Positions 1-8,854 of a DNA stretch of 64,000 bases are shown here, piece after piece (position 1 is the first letter of the stretch; each line of letters begins with the position of its first letter). This stretch comes from Antedon mediterranea (lineage: Eukaryota > Echinodermata > Crinoidea > Comatulida > Antedonidae). The position numbers were made by a program, and so were the translations under genes. Location of the stretch: the NCBI RefSeq assembly GCF_964355755.1, contig NC_092678.1, positions 2,193,922-2,257,921 of the forward strand, written 5' to 3'. The notes under the pieces are model-generated. The model was not told the DNA's origin. It ran no database searches and saw only the letters and a list, made by a program, of their open reading frames with translations.

Positions 1-50
1 TTGACCAAAGAGATATTTAATAGCTACTGTATGATACCTTGTTTTCACAG

Positions 51-122
51 ACAAATGATGATTTTATAGTTGACCCTCACTGGATCTCCTTCCAGGAAAA
101 ATATTGTGGGAGGTTTGAATAA
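51..122 (+). CDS. Possible terminal exon of an unidentified host gene
   Basis: A good 3' splice site (TTGTTTTCACAG, ending at 50) is followed by 23 open codons in phase 0 and a TAA at 120-122. The peptide (…DDFIVDPHWISFQEKYCGRFE) has a composition typical of real coding sequence, with Trp, Cys and charged residues, but I do not recognise it. The rest of the gene would lie left of the window. It sits on the strand opposite to the signal-peptide gene at 251-2250 and would overlap it, so one of the two may be wrong. No canonical AATAAA follows closely. Confidence 0.35.
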   Translation, partial: TNDDFIVDPHWISFQEKYCGRFE

Positions 123-250
123 TAGTTAGTAAAGGCTTAGAGGTTTGCACAGTTTACAGATACAGTATCATATTATGTCTCGGCAAATTTAAACTTATTT
201 GGCATGTATTGACCAATTTCTAACAAAATAAGCTTTACAATGCTACTTAC

Positions 251-2250
251 ATCTTGCAGTTTTGATGGCATCATTTTTTTATTAAGGTGATTTACTAGGT
301 CCAACTGTATTCTTGATGCCATTTCTTTCACTCTACAAAAGAAATATAATTCAAGTTCAAATGTGTATGAAAGTAATCAAATATAGGGGCACGGTCTGGT
401 TTCCCACAGGACTAAATATTACCATACCACTGTACCATAGAAATTACTTTATTAATGCTCATACAATTAGATCTTTAGCATGGTTTTCCCATTTCATTTA
501 TTTATGGATTTGTAAAAGGGCGCTTTATTTTAAATTATTTACTGTACCACACCCATCACTTGATTACAGTTCCAAATCTGATAAGAACTAAGGTTATGTT
601 TATATATTGACAAACAACAATTATTTTATGCAGGTCCGTTAATTCAATTTTTTTATATTTTATCTTGATTATAGATTTTTATGATTTGGAACCTGAAGAT
701 GACACTGTAGAAAATATCTGATAGTAGAACAAGTTTTCTCAGATACAAGTGCTGTACATAATCAAAAGTGTACAACACATTTGTAAGGAGGAAGGGTGGA
801 TTAACTAACTGCTGTACAACACCTGTTGTGGATAATATTATGGGATGAGTAATTACAGTAATTAATATAATTTTGATTTATTACAATTTTCATTACAATT
901 TGGTGCTAGTGTAAAATTCTCATTAAGACGTGTAGGCTAATATTATATTGTCATGTATTAAATTCTTATTAAGACGTGTAGGCTAATATTGTATTGTCAT
1001 GTATTAATTATAATCATAATATAATATATAACTTTTTTTATGAAATAATATTATACAAATAATGAATAAATTATATATAATTACTGTATATATATAATTT
1101 ATTTATTATTTGTATATTATATAATAATAATAAATAAATTATTTATTCAATAGATAATGATTTCTGTATTTCTCTTATACTGAGTAATAGTTTACAAATA
1201 TTGATGATTTACGTACAATGCAAATCCATCTTCAATTAGATTTATGACGTAGTGTATGATCAGATTTATTGACTATAATTATTTACGAGTTGGGCAAATT
1301 GTGAATTTTATAAAGGATGGTATAATATTATTATGAAATGAAATAATAACTACTGGTACGGTAAGTGAAACGTTCAATATTGACACTGTACTACTACTGA
1401 TAAATTTAGAAAAACAAACATGTTAAATGGATCCAAAAATAATCATTATTAAATGTATACAGTAATTCATAATTGTCAGCATATTATTATGTTTATTTAT
1501 TGTATGCAAGGCTCGCAGAATAACCTGCCTGATTTTCTTGGGCCACCGAAAAAGCATGTCGAACATAGAATTTCAATGCAGGTGGAAAAGGAAAATGGAA
1601 ATTAACTAATGGTTTTTATCACAAAACAATTTTACAATATATATGGGCAGGTAAAACTTGTTTGGGAGCAACCAAATTGTAGCCCAATTCTGCGAATCAA
1701 ATGTTTGACAGGAAAGAAAAGCTTGAAATAAAACCTTCTAAAGCTCAGGGAAAAAAGAAAATAAATGATTAATTTGTGATAAAGAAAACAAATGTGTTAC
1801 AAAATCATAAATGATCAATTATTAAATCATATGCATCATTAAAAAAAGACCAATCTATCCCTTTCATATTGAATATTCAGTTGACATGGTTGGTGCTGCT
1901 TAAAATCCTATTAAGTTTTTTCTCACCAAAAAACGATAACAAAACACTGTAAGCGCACTCCTAAATATGTGTACATTTTCCTGTGAATGGATTTTTATCA
2001 GAAAAGTAAAACAAAAATGATCTGCCAGTCATTGAAAGACGCAGAAGCAACAATTATTAATGAGGCAGGCACTGACTTAATTGACGCAGGCAGTCAGGCA
2101 GAAGAAAAAGATCCTGATGAGGCCTAAGCCTGAGAAGCCTAGCTAGTTAGCAGGTACTTACTCTTCCAAAGAAGGCACTGATGTATCTAATGTAAAAGTT
2201 CCAACTATACTGAAAATTAAAAGGTAAATAACAGCCCAGTAAGATGCCAT
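251..2250 (-). CDS. 5' end of a secreted or membrane protein gene (two exons visible)
   Basis: Exon 1 (2250-2162) starts with an ATG in good context and encodes a classic signal peptide: a short polar start, a hydrophobic core (YWAVIYLLIFSIVGTFTL), then polar residues. It ends at a consensus donor (GTAAGT) in phase 2. Candidate exon 2 (332-251) follows a TTTTGTAG acceptor, enters in phase 2, is open for 28 codons and ends in phase 0 at another GTAAGT. The mature start has the look 'PSxEEVKEMASRIQLDLV', which faintly recalls the N-terminus of calcium-channel alpha-2/delta subunits, but that is a guess. Remaining exons lie left of the window. The Polinton starts about 600 bp upstream of the ATG, in the presumed promoter region. 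Confidence 0.45.
913..1006. repeat. 47-bp tandem duplication (2 copies)
   Basis: The segment AAATTCTCATTAAGACGTGT… through …TTGTCATGTATT occurs twice in a row, with one or two substitutions between copies. Confidence 0.8.
1054..1114. repeat. AT-rich inverted repeat (hairpin)
   Basis: TACAAATAATGAATAAATTA… is mirrored by …TAATTTATTTATTATTTGTA with one mismatch and a loop of about 7 nt. It could be a small foldback element or simply AT-rich palindrome; no target duplication was identified. Confidence 0.6.
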
Positions 2251-2846
2251 TTTAAGCACTAAGTTCTCTCAAAAAAGGAGAGAATCGCTGGATTTTATTA
2301 GCTACGATAAGACATCAGACTACACTGGCAGACTATAAAATGGTATTGTGAATTTTGTGTTGACACTTTTTTGACAGTCGTCTTAAATGGCGCCCTCTCT
2401 AGTTTAGTAAGTCAATACTTATTTGTTCTTATAAAATTTGTATTTCAAGTACATATTATTGTTTCGTGACTAGTTAATACAAATCAAATTATAAAATGTT
2501 TTACAGCTAGGAGAAAGGAAAATACCCTCTTCGATTAAATTGATCATGAAAAAGTATTGTTGCAAAAAAAGGATTTGAAAGATTCTCTACTATAATGTTT
2601 TGTTTATGAATGTATTTTGATGAGAAGTTATAATCTTACTTGAAGAGTAAAATTATAACTAAATTTCATTAAACTATTGCCCAACTCCAGCCACATAGTT
2701 ATTATATCCAACAGCTTAAAAACTGATTACTACTTGAACAAAGGAGATAAGTAACTCTGAGAATGTAGACCCAGATCTGTTTTTAACCAAATTGAATTTT
2801 ACCAGAACTAGAGGATATTCATACCAATTGTTTAAAAAGCAACTAT

Positions 2847-4575
2847 AGTCCAGTCAAAAATCACCCTCACCATGGTATAAGAACGTACCCTAATAAAATT
2901 TCATCCGTAGGTTCTATGTATATAGGTAATAACATTTCTTGATGTTGCGTCTTGCAAAACTTGGGATTTTACGAGAAAATTTGACTTTTATACCCAATTT
3001 ATAACTACCTCATGTCGTATTATTGTGTACAGCGAATGCGACGAAGCGTGACTGAAATTATGAGACGCCGTTTGCGCCCGTTGAAAAATGCATTAACAAA
3101 GCTAAAAACCTATAAAAATTAATAGTTTATACAATAATTTAAATATAGTTTACAATAAATTGTATAATAAAATACATAACATATAAAGAAAACTCAAGTA
3201 TAATCTCAAATATTTACAGATATGTGTTTAAAAATGTACAAATCAAAATGGCCTTCCATAAAATAAAGTGCGCCCTCACTCGTCATACTTTTATCGGACT
3301 TGTATGGATGGTTATACAAGGCATTAATAATACGAAACCCGATGCGGTTTGTTAGTTATTGCCTCTGCAAGAGGCAGAATATTATATTTTCACAAATATA
3401 TTTCTAGTTTTTATCATGGAAAAAAAGAATTGTATATATTTAAACACATTACAACCTCCAGTCTACCATCATGATGGATTAAGTGAAGCGCCGTATTGTA
3501 TATGCTATAGCGTAATGATCTTCTAGTTATCTGGTTATATTCTGGACATTCTTTTTTTCACAGCATTACTTGCGTGGATATCACAATGCATTTGTTTATT
3601 CGCGATTATAGTCAATATTAATTTGAGTAAGAATCATTTTTAAATGACAGTCCATTTCGCGTATACGATATAATAAAGATTTAAATTAATAAAGTACTCT
3701 GAAATATTTTCTCATTGGTTATCCGCAACAAAGAATCCTTGTGATTGTTAGTTTTGTTTAATTTTCTTTGAATTGTTTATTGGCATCGTATGATGTGTGA
3801 GACAATTTCGTGTTTTAGAAAATGTAATCCTGCCACCGAAGATTCTTTCTGTTCGAAGACTTCTGACGGATAACTGTGTTATTCTTTTACATTTAATTAA
3901 TTAATTAATGTTCATCTTCACTTTTGGGAAAAATAGCCTACATCTTTTATGTTTAAAACGTAAGTTTATAAGCATTTGAATAAGCCAACAAATTAAACTA
4001 CTGTGTTCTCCCAAGCTTTTTAAATTTTATTTAAATGCATTAAAATGTGTCGGACTCGGCGGATAACAATATTTGAAATAAATGCATATAAAACTTTTGT
4101 TCTGGACTTTACTTTTTTGTCCCAAGTGAGAACTTTCAGGCCGTGGAGGTGAACCGATCGTTAGTAGTATATGGAGTACTTCAGAGGGGAATGGAATGTC
4201 ATACCCCGAGGGCATATTTCATATTTCTATTGTTTAATTTCCAGGTATTGTATTAATAATTAGTGGAAGGTCATTCTTTGTACCAGACCGGAAAGGAATG
4301 TCATTTCCCTAGGGTATATAATATATTTTCTATTGTTTAATTTCCTGTTATTGTAATATTAATTAGCGAAAGGTCATTCTTTGTTAGAGAAGGGGGTTTG
4401 TTATTTTGGCGGGGTTTTCATTTTGGCCTGGGTTAAAATATATTAGTGAAGGTAGTTCTTTGTTTGAGGATTGCTATTGTTATTTTTAGGCGGTTTGACC
4501 ATTGCATAGGTCACCTTTGTTTAGTATTTCCTAATTTCTTTTGTTCATTGTTCTTTTTGTTTGGTACAATAGTTT
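2847..4575 (+). repeat. Left terminal inverted repeat of the Polinton
   Basis: The reverse complement of 20025-21810. The outer ~820 bp (to about 3670) and the inner ~415 bp (about 4160-4575) match the right end closely, with differences every few dozen bases. The middle ~490 bp is far more diverged, keeping only islands such as GATTCTTT..GTTCGAAG. Short open frames inside it (for example 4027-4215 on the minus strand) are not credible genes. Confidence 0.9.
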
Positions 4576-4688
4576 TGTTTTTTATATTTTAGAGCCGTTT
4601 CTTTTTAGACATTGTAAGAAGAGGGACTGCTTTTTGTGACCTTTCCAGTTGTTTCGTCTATTTTATCGTAGAGTTACAGTATTTCGCT

Positions 4689-5240
4689 ATGTCTGGAAGT
4701 ATAGATTTTTCGTTAGGTAGCTGTGTAGATACAGTTATAATTATTAGCGATGATGAGGAGACTGTTGTTACAGGTAACGATATCGGTGGTCGGTACATGC
4801 GGACCAATGAGGGTGTACCCGCCGGTGTTGATGAAGGAGATGAGAGGGGTAGCCGGGCTACAAGTTGTATATTTACGTACGTAGATGAGGTGGAGAGAGA
4901 ATTTTTATTGAAATTGGAATATTTAACCAGAGAAGTGTTTGTTTCTCAAATGTTAAACATGTGTTGGATGTTAAGTAAAGCGGCTTGTTATGGTTGCGAA
5001 TTTGATAGGCCTGGTCAAAAAGATCATGACTTCTGTTTAATGAAATCTCCAGAAGAACAGATTGATTATTTTTATCGGGAGGTTCTGGATAAAGAGTATG
5101 TTACAGACGATACCGTGTACAGCGAGCTGAATAAGTACGAGGAATATTCATTACCACGGTATAGACATTTTGTTTACTTTCTCGTAAATACCTTGACTAA
5201 TTCAGAGAACCTGTATAAGTTATTGTGTGAGGATATCTAA
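4689..5240 (+). CDS. Unknown Polinton protein with Cys/His motif
   Basis: A 183-residue protein starting just inside the left TIR, first gene of the plus-strand block. The N-terminal ~60 residues are acidic and low in order (VIIISDDEETVV…). The rest looks helical, with a central motif CYGCEFDRPGQKDHDFCL at about residues 99-116 whose two Cys, His and following Cys could bind metal. I do not recognise a named family; short Cys/His proteins of this general type occur in adintovirus-like elements, but that is an impression, not a match. No membrane segment or signal peptide. The position suggests an early or regulatory role (inference only). Confidence 0.7.
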   Translation: MSGSIDFSLGSCVDTVIIISDDEETVVTGNDIGGRYMRTNEGVPAGVDEGDERGSRATSCIFTYVDEVEREFLLKLEYLTREVFVSQMLNMCWMLSKAACYGCEFDRPGQKDHDFCLMKSPEEQIDYFYREVLDKEYVTDDTVYSELNKYEEYSLPRYRHFVYFLVNTLTNSENLYKLLCEDI

Positions 5241-5496
5241 AACGTGTTTCGCACGTGCCACGGAACAACGATTGACCGGAAAACAAACAATTAACAATGC
5301 TTTAAGCCGCACGTGTTGTAGGGAGACAATTGATAGGAAAAACAATTAACAACGCTTTAGGCTAATTACTTTTAAAATGGTACTTCCGTACTCAACTGTA
5401 TATATATCGGACCTGATGCAAACGAAATCATTCAGAACTATCAACCATCATTCGTTTCACTCTCTCTGTACATCACTCTACATACAATCGCTCAAC

Positions 5497-6312
5497 ATGA
5501 GTTTCAAAAACGTACCTGCTCCAAAATTAGCAATTGGTGAGAAGGCTCGTAGGACTATGAAAAGAGTTATGGGGAGTTCTAAAACTGATGAGTGTAGCAG
5601 TTTTAAAGTACCAACGATGACTTCTAACTCCTCGAAATTATTGGATCCTAGAAAATTTTTCAACAGTCAATCTAACGATTTGAGTAAAGCAACGAAGCCG
5701 TCAACAAGTAAAAAAACATTTCACTCTGCCTCAGGAATGAGCGCCAAGGATTATGCCGAAATGACCGGTGCTGAACCAAAGATTACAATAACCTCAACAA
5801 ACAGGATTTTTCTGTCTGAAAAACGCCATGTAGTGGCCCAGCGCTGGGGTGAAGTTGTTTATGTTTGCCTCAGAGAATTTTATCAAACGGAAGAAAATGG
5901 TGCCTTCAAACCTGGGCCTGTAGGTATTAATTTACCCGTTCTGTTGTGGCAAAAACTTTTTACCAATATTGATTTAATTCTTCAAGCCCTAGACGATTTG
6001 CAAAGAGACATTAACTTGGTGGAGGCAGTAAGAATCCCTCTTTCGGACACACCTATAATACATGTGATAGTTAGTAACTGGAAAGAAGAGCAGTTTGTAT
6101 GTATTCGCCGTTGTTACCAGGCCGAAGAAGGAGGCGAGTTTAAGCCCGGCAAAAAAGGTATAAACCTTCCAAAGAAACAATGGTACAAGTTGATCGAACA
6201 ACACGGTGAAATACAAAAGATGATTGAAGAGGTTGATAAAGCAGTTACCGTCGACGGTGGTGTTGACGAAAACGATAACGGAGGACGCAGGCCTACATCA
6301 ATGTTGAAATAA
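5497..6312 (+). CDS. Protein with two PC4/Sub1-like ssDNA-binding domains
   Basis: The frame is open from 5377, but the ATG at 5497 gives a 271-residue protein with a Lys/Ser-rich tail-like N-terminus and is the more likely start. Two repeats follow the PC4 (p15, SUB1) pattern: 'WGEVVYVCLREFYQTEENG' then 'FKPGPVGINLP..LW..L' (about 5810-5990), and 'NWKEEQFVCIRRCYQAEEGG' then 'FKPGKKGINLPKKQWYKL' (about 6070-6235). The signature is a beta-strand with R.FY/CY, the KPG..GI.L turn and a Trp before the terminal helix. PC4 proteins bind single-stranded DNA as dimers, each subunit giving one domain; a tandem copy could form the dimer within one chain. A role in replication or late transcription of the element is inferred. 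Confidence 0.8.
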   Translation: MSFKNVPAPKLAIGEKARRTMKRVMGSSKTDECSSFKVPTMTSNSSKLLDPRKFFNSQSNDLSKATKPSTSKKTFHSASGMSAKDYAEMTGAEPKITITSTNRIFLSEKRHVVAQRWGEVVYVCLREFYQTEENGAFKPGPVGINLPVLLWQKLFTNIDLILQALDDLQRDINLVEAVRIPLSDTPIIHVIVSNWKEEQFVCIRRCYQAEEGGEFKPGKKGINLPKKQWYKLIEQHGEIQKMIEEVDKAVTVDGGVDENDNGGRRPTSMLK

Positions 6313-6599
6313 CTTTCTTAACAATGAACTATAAATCAAATTATTTGTTTACCGACGTCATTTCCAATTTATTTGTATTCTTTTATTTTCACGATTATTC
6401 TAATTACTTGCAATTATTTTTAAAAGTATTAGTAAACCAAATGTATGTAAACTATATTTCCAATTGTACTATATTTGATTCGTGCGGTGTGTTAATAAAA
6501 AATATTGTTTGATAATTTACAACAAAAAAAATGTGGTTGTTCTTTTTTTAAAAGTAATGTTTTATGTGTGAGTGTTTCATTTCAACGAGTGAGAGAGTT

Positions 6600-7658
6600 A
6601 TGGACAGACTATTAAGTTCTACGTACTACGACCCAAAAAACCCTGGTAGTTTCGGGGGTGTCGATCGACTTTATACAAACGTGAAAAATGACTCTAATAT
6701 TTCAAAGACTGACGTTCAAGACTGGTTAGAAAAACAAGATACGTACACTCTTCATAAACCTATTCAAAGACGTTTTCAGAGAAACAGGGTGTTTGTTACA
6801 GCTATTGACGAGCAGTGGGAATTGGATCTCGTTGACTTGTCTTCTTTAAAAAAGTATAATAAACAAAACACGTTTCTTATTACGTGTATAGACGTACTTA
6901 GTAAATATGCATGGGTTTTACCTATAAAGAATAAATCTGCCGGTTCTATGCTTACTGCTATGAAAAAACTATTATCTGGAAAAAGAAAGCCATTAAAAAT
7001 TCACACTGATAAAGGTACAGAGTTTACTAATCGTAAAGTTCAAGCGCTCCTAAAATCGTTGAATATACATTTTTTCACTACCAATAACGAAACAAAAGCT
7101 AGCATCGTGGAAAGATTCAATAGATCGCTGAAAACTAGGATGTGGAGATACTTTACATCAAAAGCTACTCGAAAATATATAGACGTACTTCCAAAATTGG
7201 TATCGAGTTACAATAATTCTAAACACAGATCAATCGGTATGGCGCCCTCACAGGTTACAAAAGATAACGAACATGAAGTTTGGGAAAATCTGTATAAAAT
7301 GAAGCAAAAGAAACAAGTTCGGCCCAAGTTCAAAGAGGGTAATAAAGTGCGAATAAGTAGATACAAAATGCCTTTCGAGAAAGGTTACCTGGCAAACTGG
7401 ACGGAGGAGATATTTAGGATACGTAAGCGTACCGGTTCGACCGTTCCCACATATAAACTGGAGGATTGGGACGGCGAAATCATAGAAGGTACTTTTTACG
7501 AAAAGGAATTGCAAAAAGTATCCAAAAGCGACAAGGATACGTATCGCGTGGAAGAAGTAATAAAGAAAAGAAAACGAGGAGGGAAAACGGAATATTTTGT
7601 TAAGTGGTTAGGTTATCCAGCCAAGTTCAACAGTTGGGTTCAGAATATTGCCCGGTAA
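6600..7658 (+). CDS. Polinton integrase (rve family) with C-terminal chromodomain
   Basis: About 352 residues from the ATG at 6600 (a frame-matched ATG at 6564 gives 12 more). It opens with the usual Polinton lead 'YYDPKNPGSFGGVDRLY' and 'WLEKQDTYTLHKPIQRRF'. The RNase H-like catalytic core shows the acidic triad in 'WELDLVDLS', 'IHTDKGTEF' and 'ASIVERFNRSLK', with 33 residues between the last two. 'YNNSKHRSIGMAPSQV' closes the core as in retroviral integrases. The last ~50 residues form a chromodomain ('YRVEEVIKKRKRGGKTEYFV', 'KWLGYPAKFNSW'), which could direct insertion to marked chromatin. It joins the element's TIR ends to host DNA. The next gene begins 6 nt after the stop. Confidence 0.95.
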   Translation: MDRLLSSTYYDPKNPGSFGGVDRLYTNVKNDSNISKTDVQDWLEKQDTYTLHKPIQRRFQRNRVFVTAIDEQWELDLVDLSSLKKYNKQNTFLITCIDVLSKYAWVLPIKNKSAGSMLTAMKKLLSGKRKPLKIHTDKGTEFTNRKVQALLKSLNIHFFTTNNETKASIVERFNRSLKTRMWRYFTSKATRKYIDVLPKLVSSYNNSKHRSIGMAPSQVTKDNEHEVWENLYKMKQKKQVRPKFKEGNKVRISRYKMPFEKGYLANWTEEIFRIRKRTGSTVPTYKLEDWDGEIIEGTFYEKELQKVSKSDKDTYRVEEVIKKRKRGGKTEYFVKWLGYPAKFNSWVQNIAR

Positions 7659-7663
7659 ACATC

Positions 7664-8440
7664 ATGACGGCTCAGTTTTACGTCCTCTTACCTAGCAACA
7701 GTTCCATGAACTGTTTTCCCGAAAATACTCTTACGAGATACACGACCAAGCTGGCGGAGCCTATTCATTTGTACGGTGAATGGGAGGTTGGTTTAAGCGA
7801 AATTTATTATCCCCACACGTGGTATAACGTCGACGATACCAACAATAAATTGCTGGTGAATATAAGCGATAACGAATTAGAAGAAGAAGACTCGTCGATC
7901 GAAATAGCTATAGCCCCAGGGTTTTATTCAACCGGAGGTAAAGTGATTGATGCTCTTAACGAGGTTTTGGTTTCAAAGTCGTTACAGTCCAAAGTGAGAT
8001 TTCGGTTCAGCTCAATTAAAGAAGTGATTAACGTGGAAACCGCCAAAGAAGCATCAGTTACGCTATTAAATGGATTACCCATATTACTCGGTATGGACGA
8101 ATCATCGATTCCCCGAGGATCTATTACACACGGTTCTAGACCCGCGTACATTCATCACAGAGTGCCGACGTTGTTTTTGTACACCGATATAATCGAATCT
8201 CAACGAGTTGGAGACGCGAGCGTCCCTATTTTGAAAGCGCTACAAACCAGAGAATCAAACATGAAGAAAAATGTCGGACATACGTTTGCTAGTCCTCAAT
8301 ACAAAAGGGTGGTGAAAAAAGATATCGATACCATCCTTATAGATATAAGAAACGACACGGGAGAAAAGGTATCATTTCAACGAGGAAGGGTTCTCGCTAA
8401 ACTACATTTCAGACAGGCCAGATCGTCGTACCTCGTTTAA
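7664..8440 (+). CDS. Minor capsid (penton-like, single jelly-roll) protein
   Basis: 258 residues from the ATG at 7664; the open frame runs a little further upstream into the integrase gene, but this Met begins the typical Polinton start 'MTAQFYVLLPSNSSMNCFP'. The segment 'WEVGLSEIYYPHTWYNV' is characteristic of the family once described as hypothetical Polinton proteins and later assigned as penton-like minor capsid proteins. The predicted character is mostly beta, without membrane segments. It lies between the integrase and the pX-like gene, within the structural block that continues to the protease. Confidence 0.85.
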   Translation: MTAQFYVLLPSNSSMNCFPENTLTRYTTKLAEPIHLYGEWEVGLSEIYYPHTWYNVDDTNNKLLVNISDNELEEEDSSIEIAIAPGFYSTGGKVIDALNEVLVSKSLQSKVRFRFSSIKEVINVETAKEASVTLLNGLPILLGMDESSIPRGSITHGSRPAYIHHRVPTLFLYTDIIESQRVGDASVPILKALQTRESNMKKNVGHTFASPQYKRVVKKDIDTILIDIRNDTGEKVSFQRGRVLAKLHFRQARSSYLV

Positions 8441-8464
8441 AAAAACAACAACAAATAAATAAAG

Positions 8465-8851
8465 ATGGGGGCAGATGATTACGAAGATTACTACGTCAGA
8501 CAGGCTGGAGGTATCGACATACCGGTGTTCCAAGGGTCGTACAATCAAAGAGGGTTCGGGTTGGGAGGTATCTTGTCCGGTCTCTTTAAACAGGCTGTAC
8601 CGCTGCTAAAGAAAGGTGCAAAGGCTCTCGGAAAACAAGCATTGCGCACGGGTGGCGAATTAGTGGGAGATGTTCTGAGCGGTAAAAACGTTAAACAAGC
8701 TGCAAAACGCAGATTTACTCAGGCGGGTCAACGTATCGTTTCCCAAAATGGTAACGGTAGGGTGAATAAAAAGAGAAAACGTAAGCGTAAAGGCATCAGT
8801 CGATCGAACGCAAAGAGAGTAAGAAGATCCTCCGATATATTCGATATCTAA
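8465..8851 (+). CDS. pX-like small basic virion protein
   Basis: 128 residues. The N-terminal part is acidic and aromatic (DDYEDYYVRQAGG), followed by a Gly/hydrophobic amphipathic stretch 'GFGLGGILSGLFKQAVPLL' and then 'KKGAKALGKQALRTGGEL'. The C-terminal ~50 residues are very basic (KKRKRKRKG…), fit to bind DNA. This order resembles the adenovirus core/membrane-lytic type proteins (pX, pVI) and the pX-like proteins named in adintovirus-like elements. It stops 3 nt before the major capsid gene. Assignment by composition and layout; the exact adenovirus counterpart is uncertain. Confidence 0.75.
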   Translation: MGADDYEDYYVRQAGGIDIPVFQGSYNQRGFGLGGILSGLFKQAVPLLKKGAKALGKQALRTGGELVGDVLSGKNVKQAAKRRFTQAGQRIVSQNGNGRVNKKRKRKRKGISRSNAKRVRRSSDIFDI

Positions 8852-8854
8852 AAA

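Larger units (their letters stand above)
333..2161. other. Intron or intergenic DNA with simple duplications
   Basis: No further exon is supported here. It contains a 47-bp tandem duplication (about 913-1006, unit starting AAATTCT.ATTAAGACGTGTAGG) and an AT-rich inverted repeat with arms at about 1054-1079 and 1087-1114. If the gene at 251-2250 is real, this is its first intron. Confidence 0.4.

Noticed and set aside
313-591. 92-residue open frame on the plus strand
   Set aside because: Low-complexity aromatic composition, no family signal; it starts within a candidate minus-strand exon and extends through A/T-rich DNA.
4027-4215. Minus-strand open frame within the left TIR
   Set aside because: The equivalent frame is not kept in the right TIR, and the region is part of the repeat.
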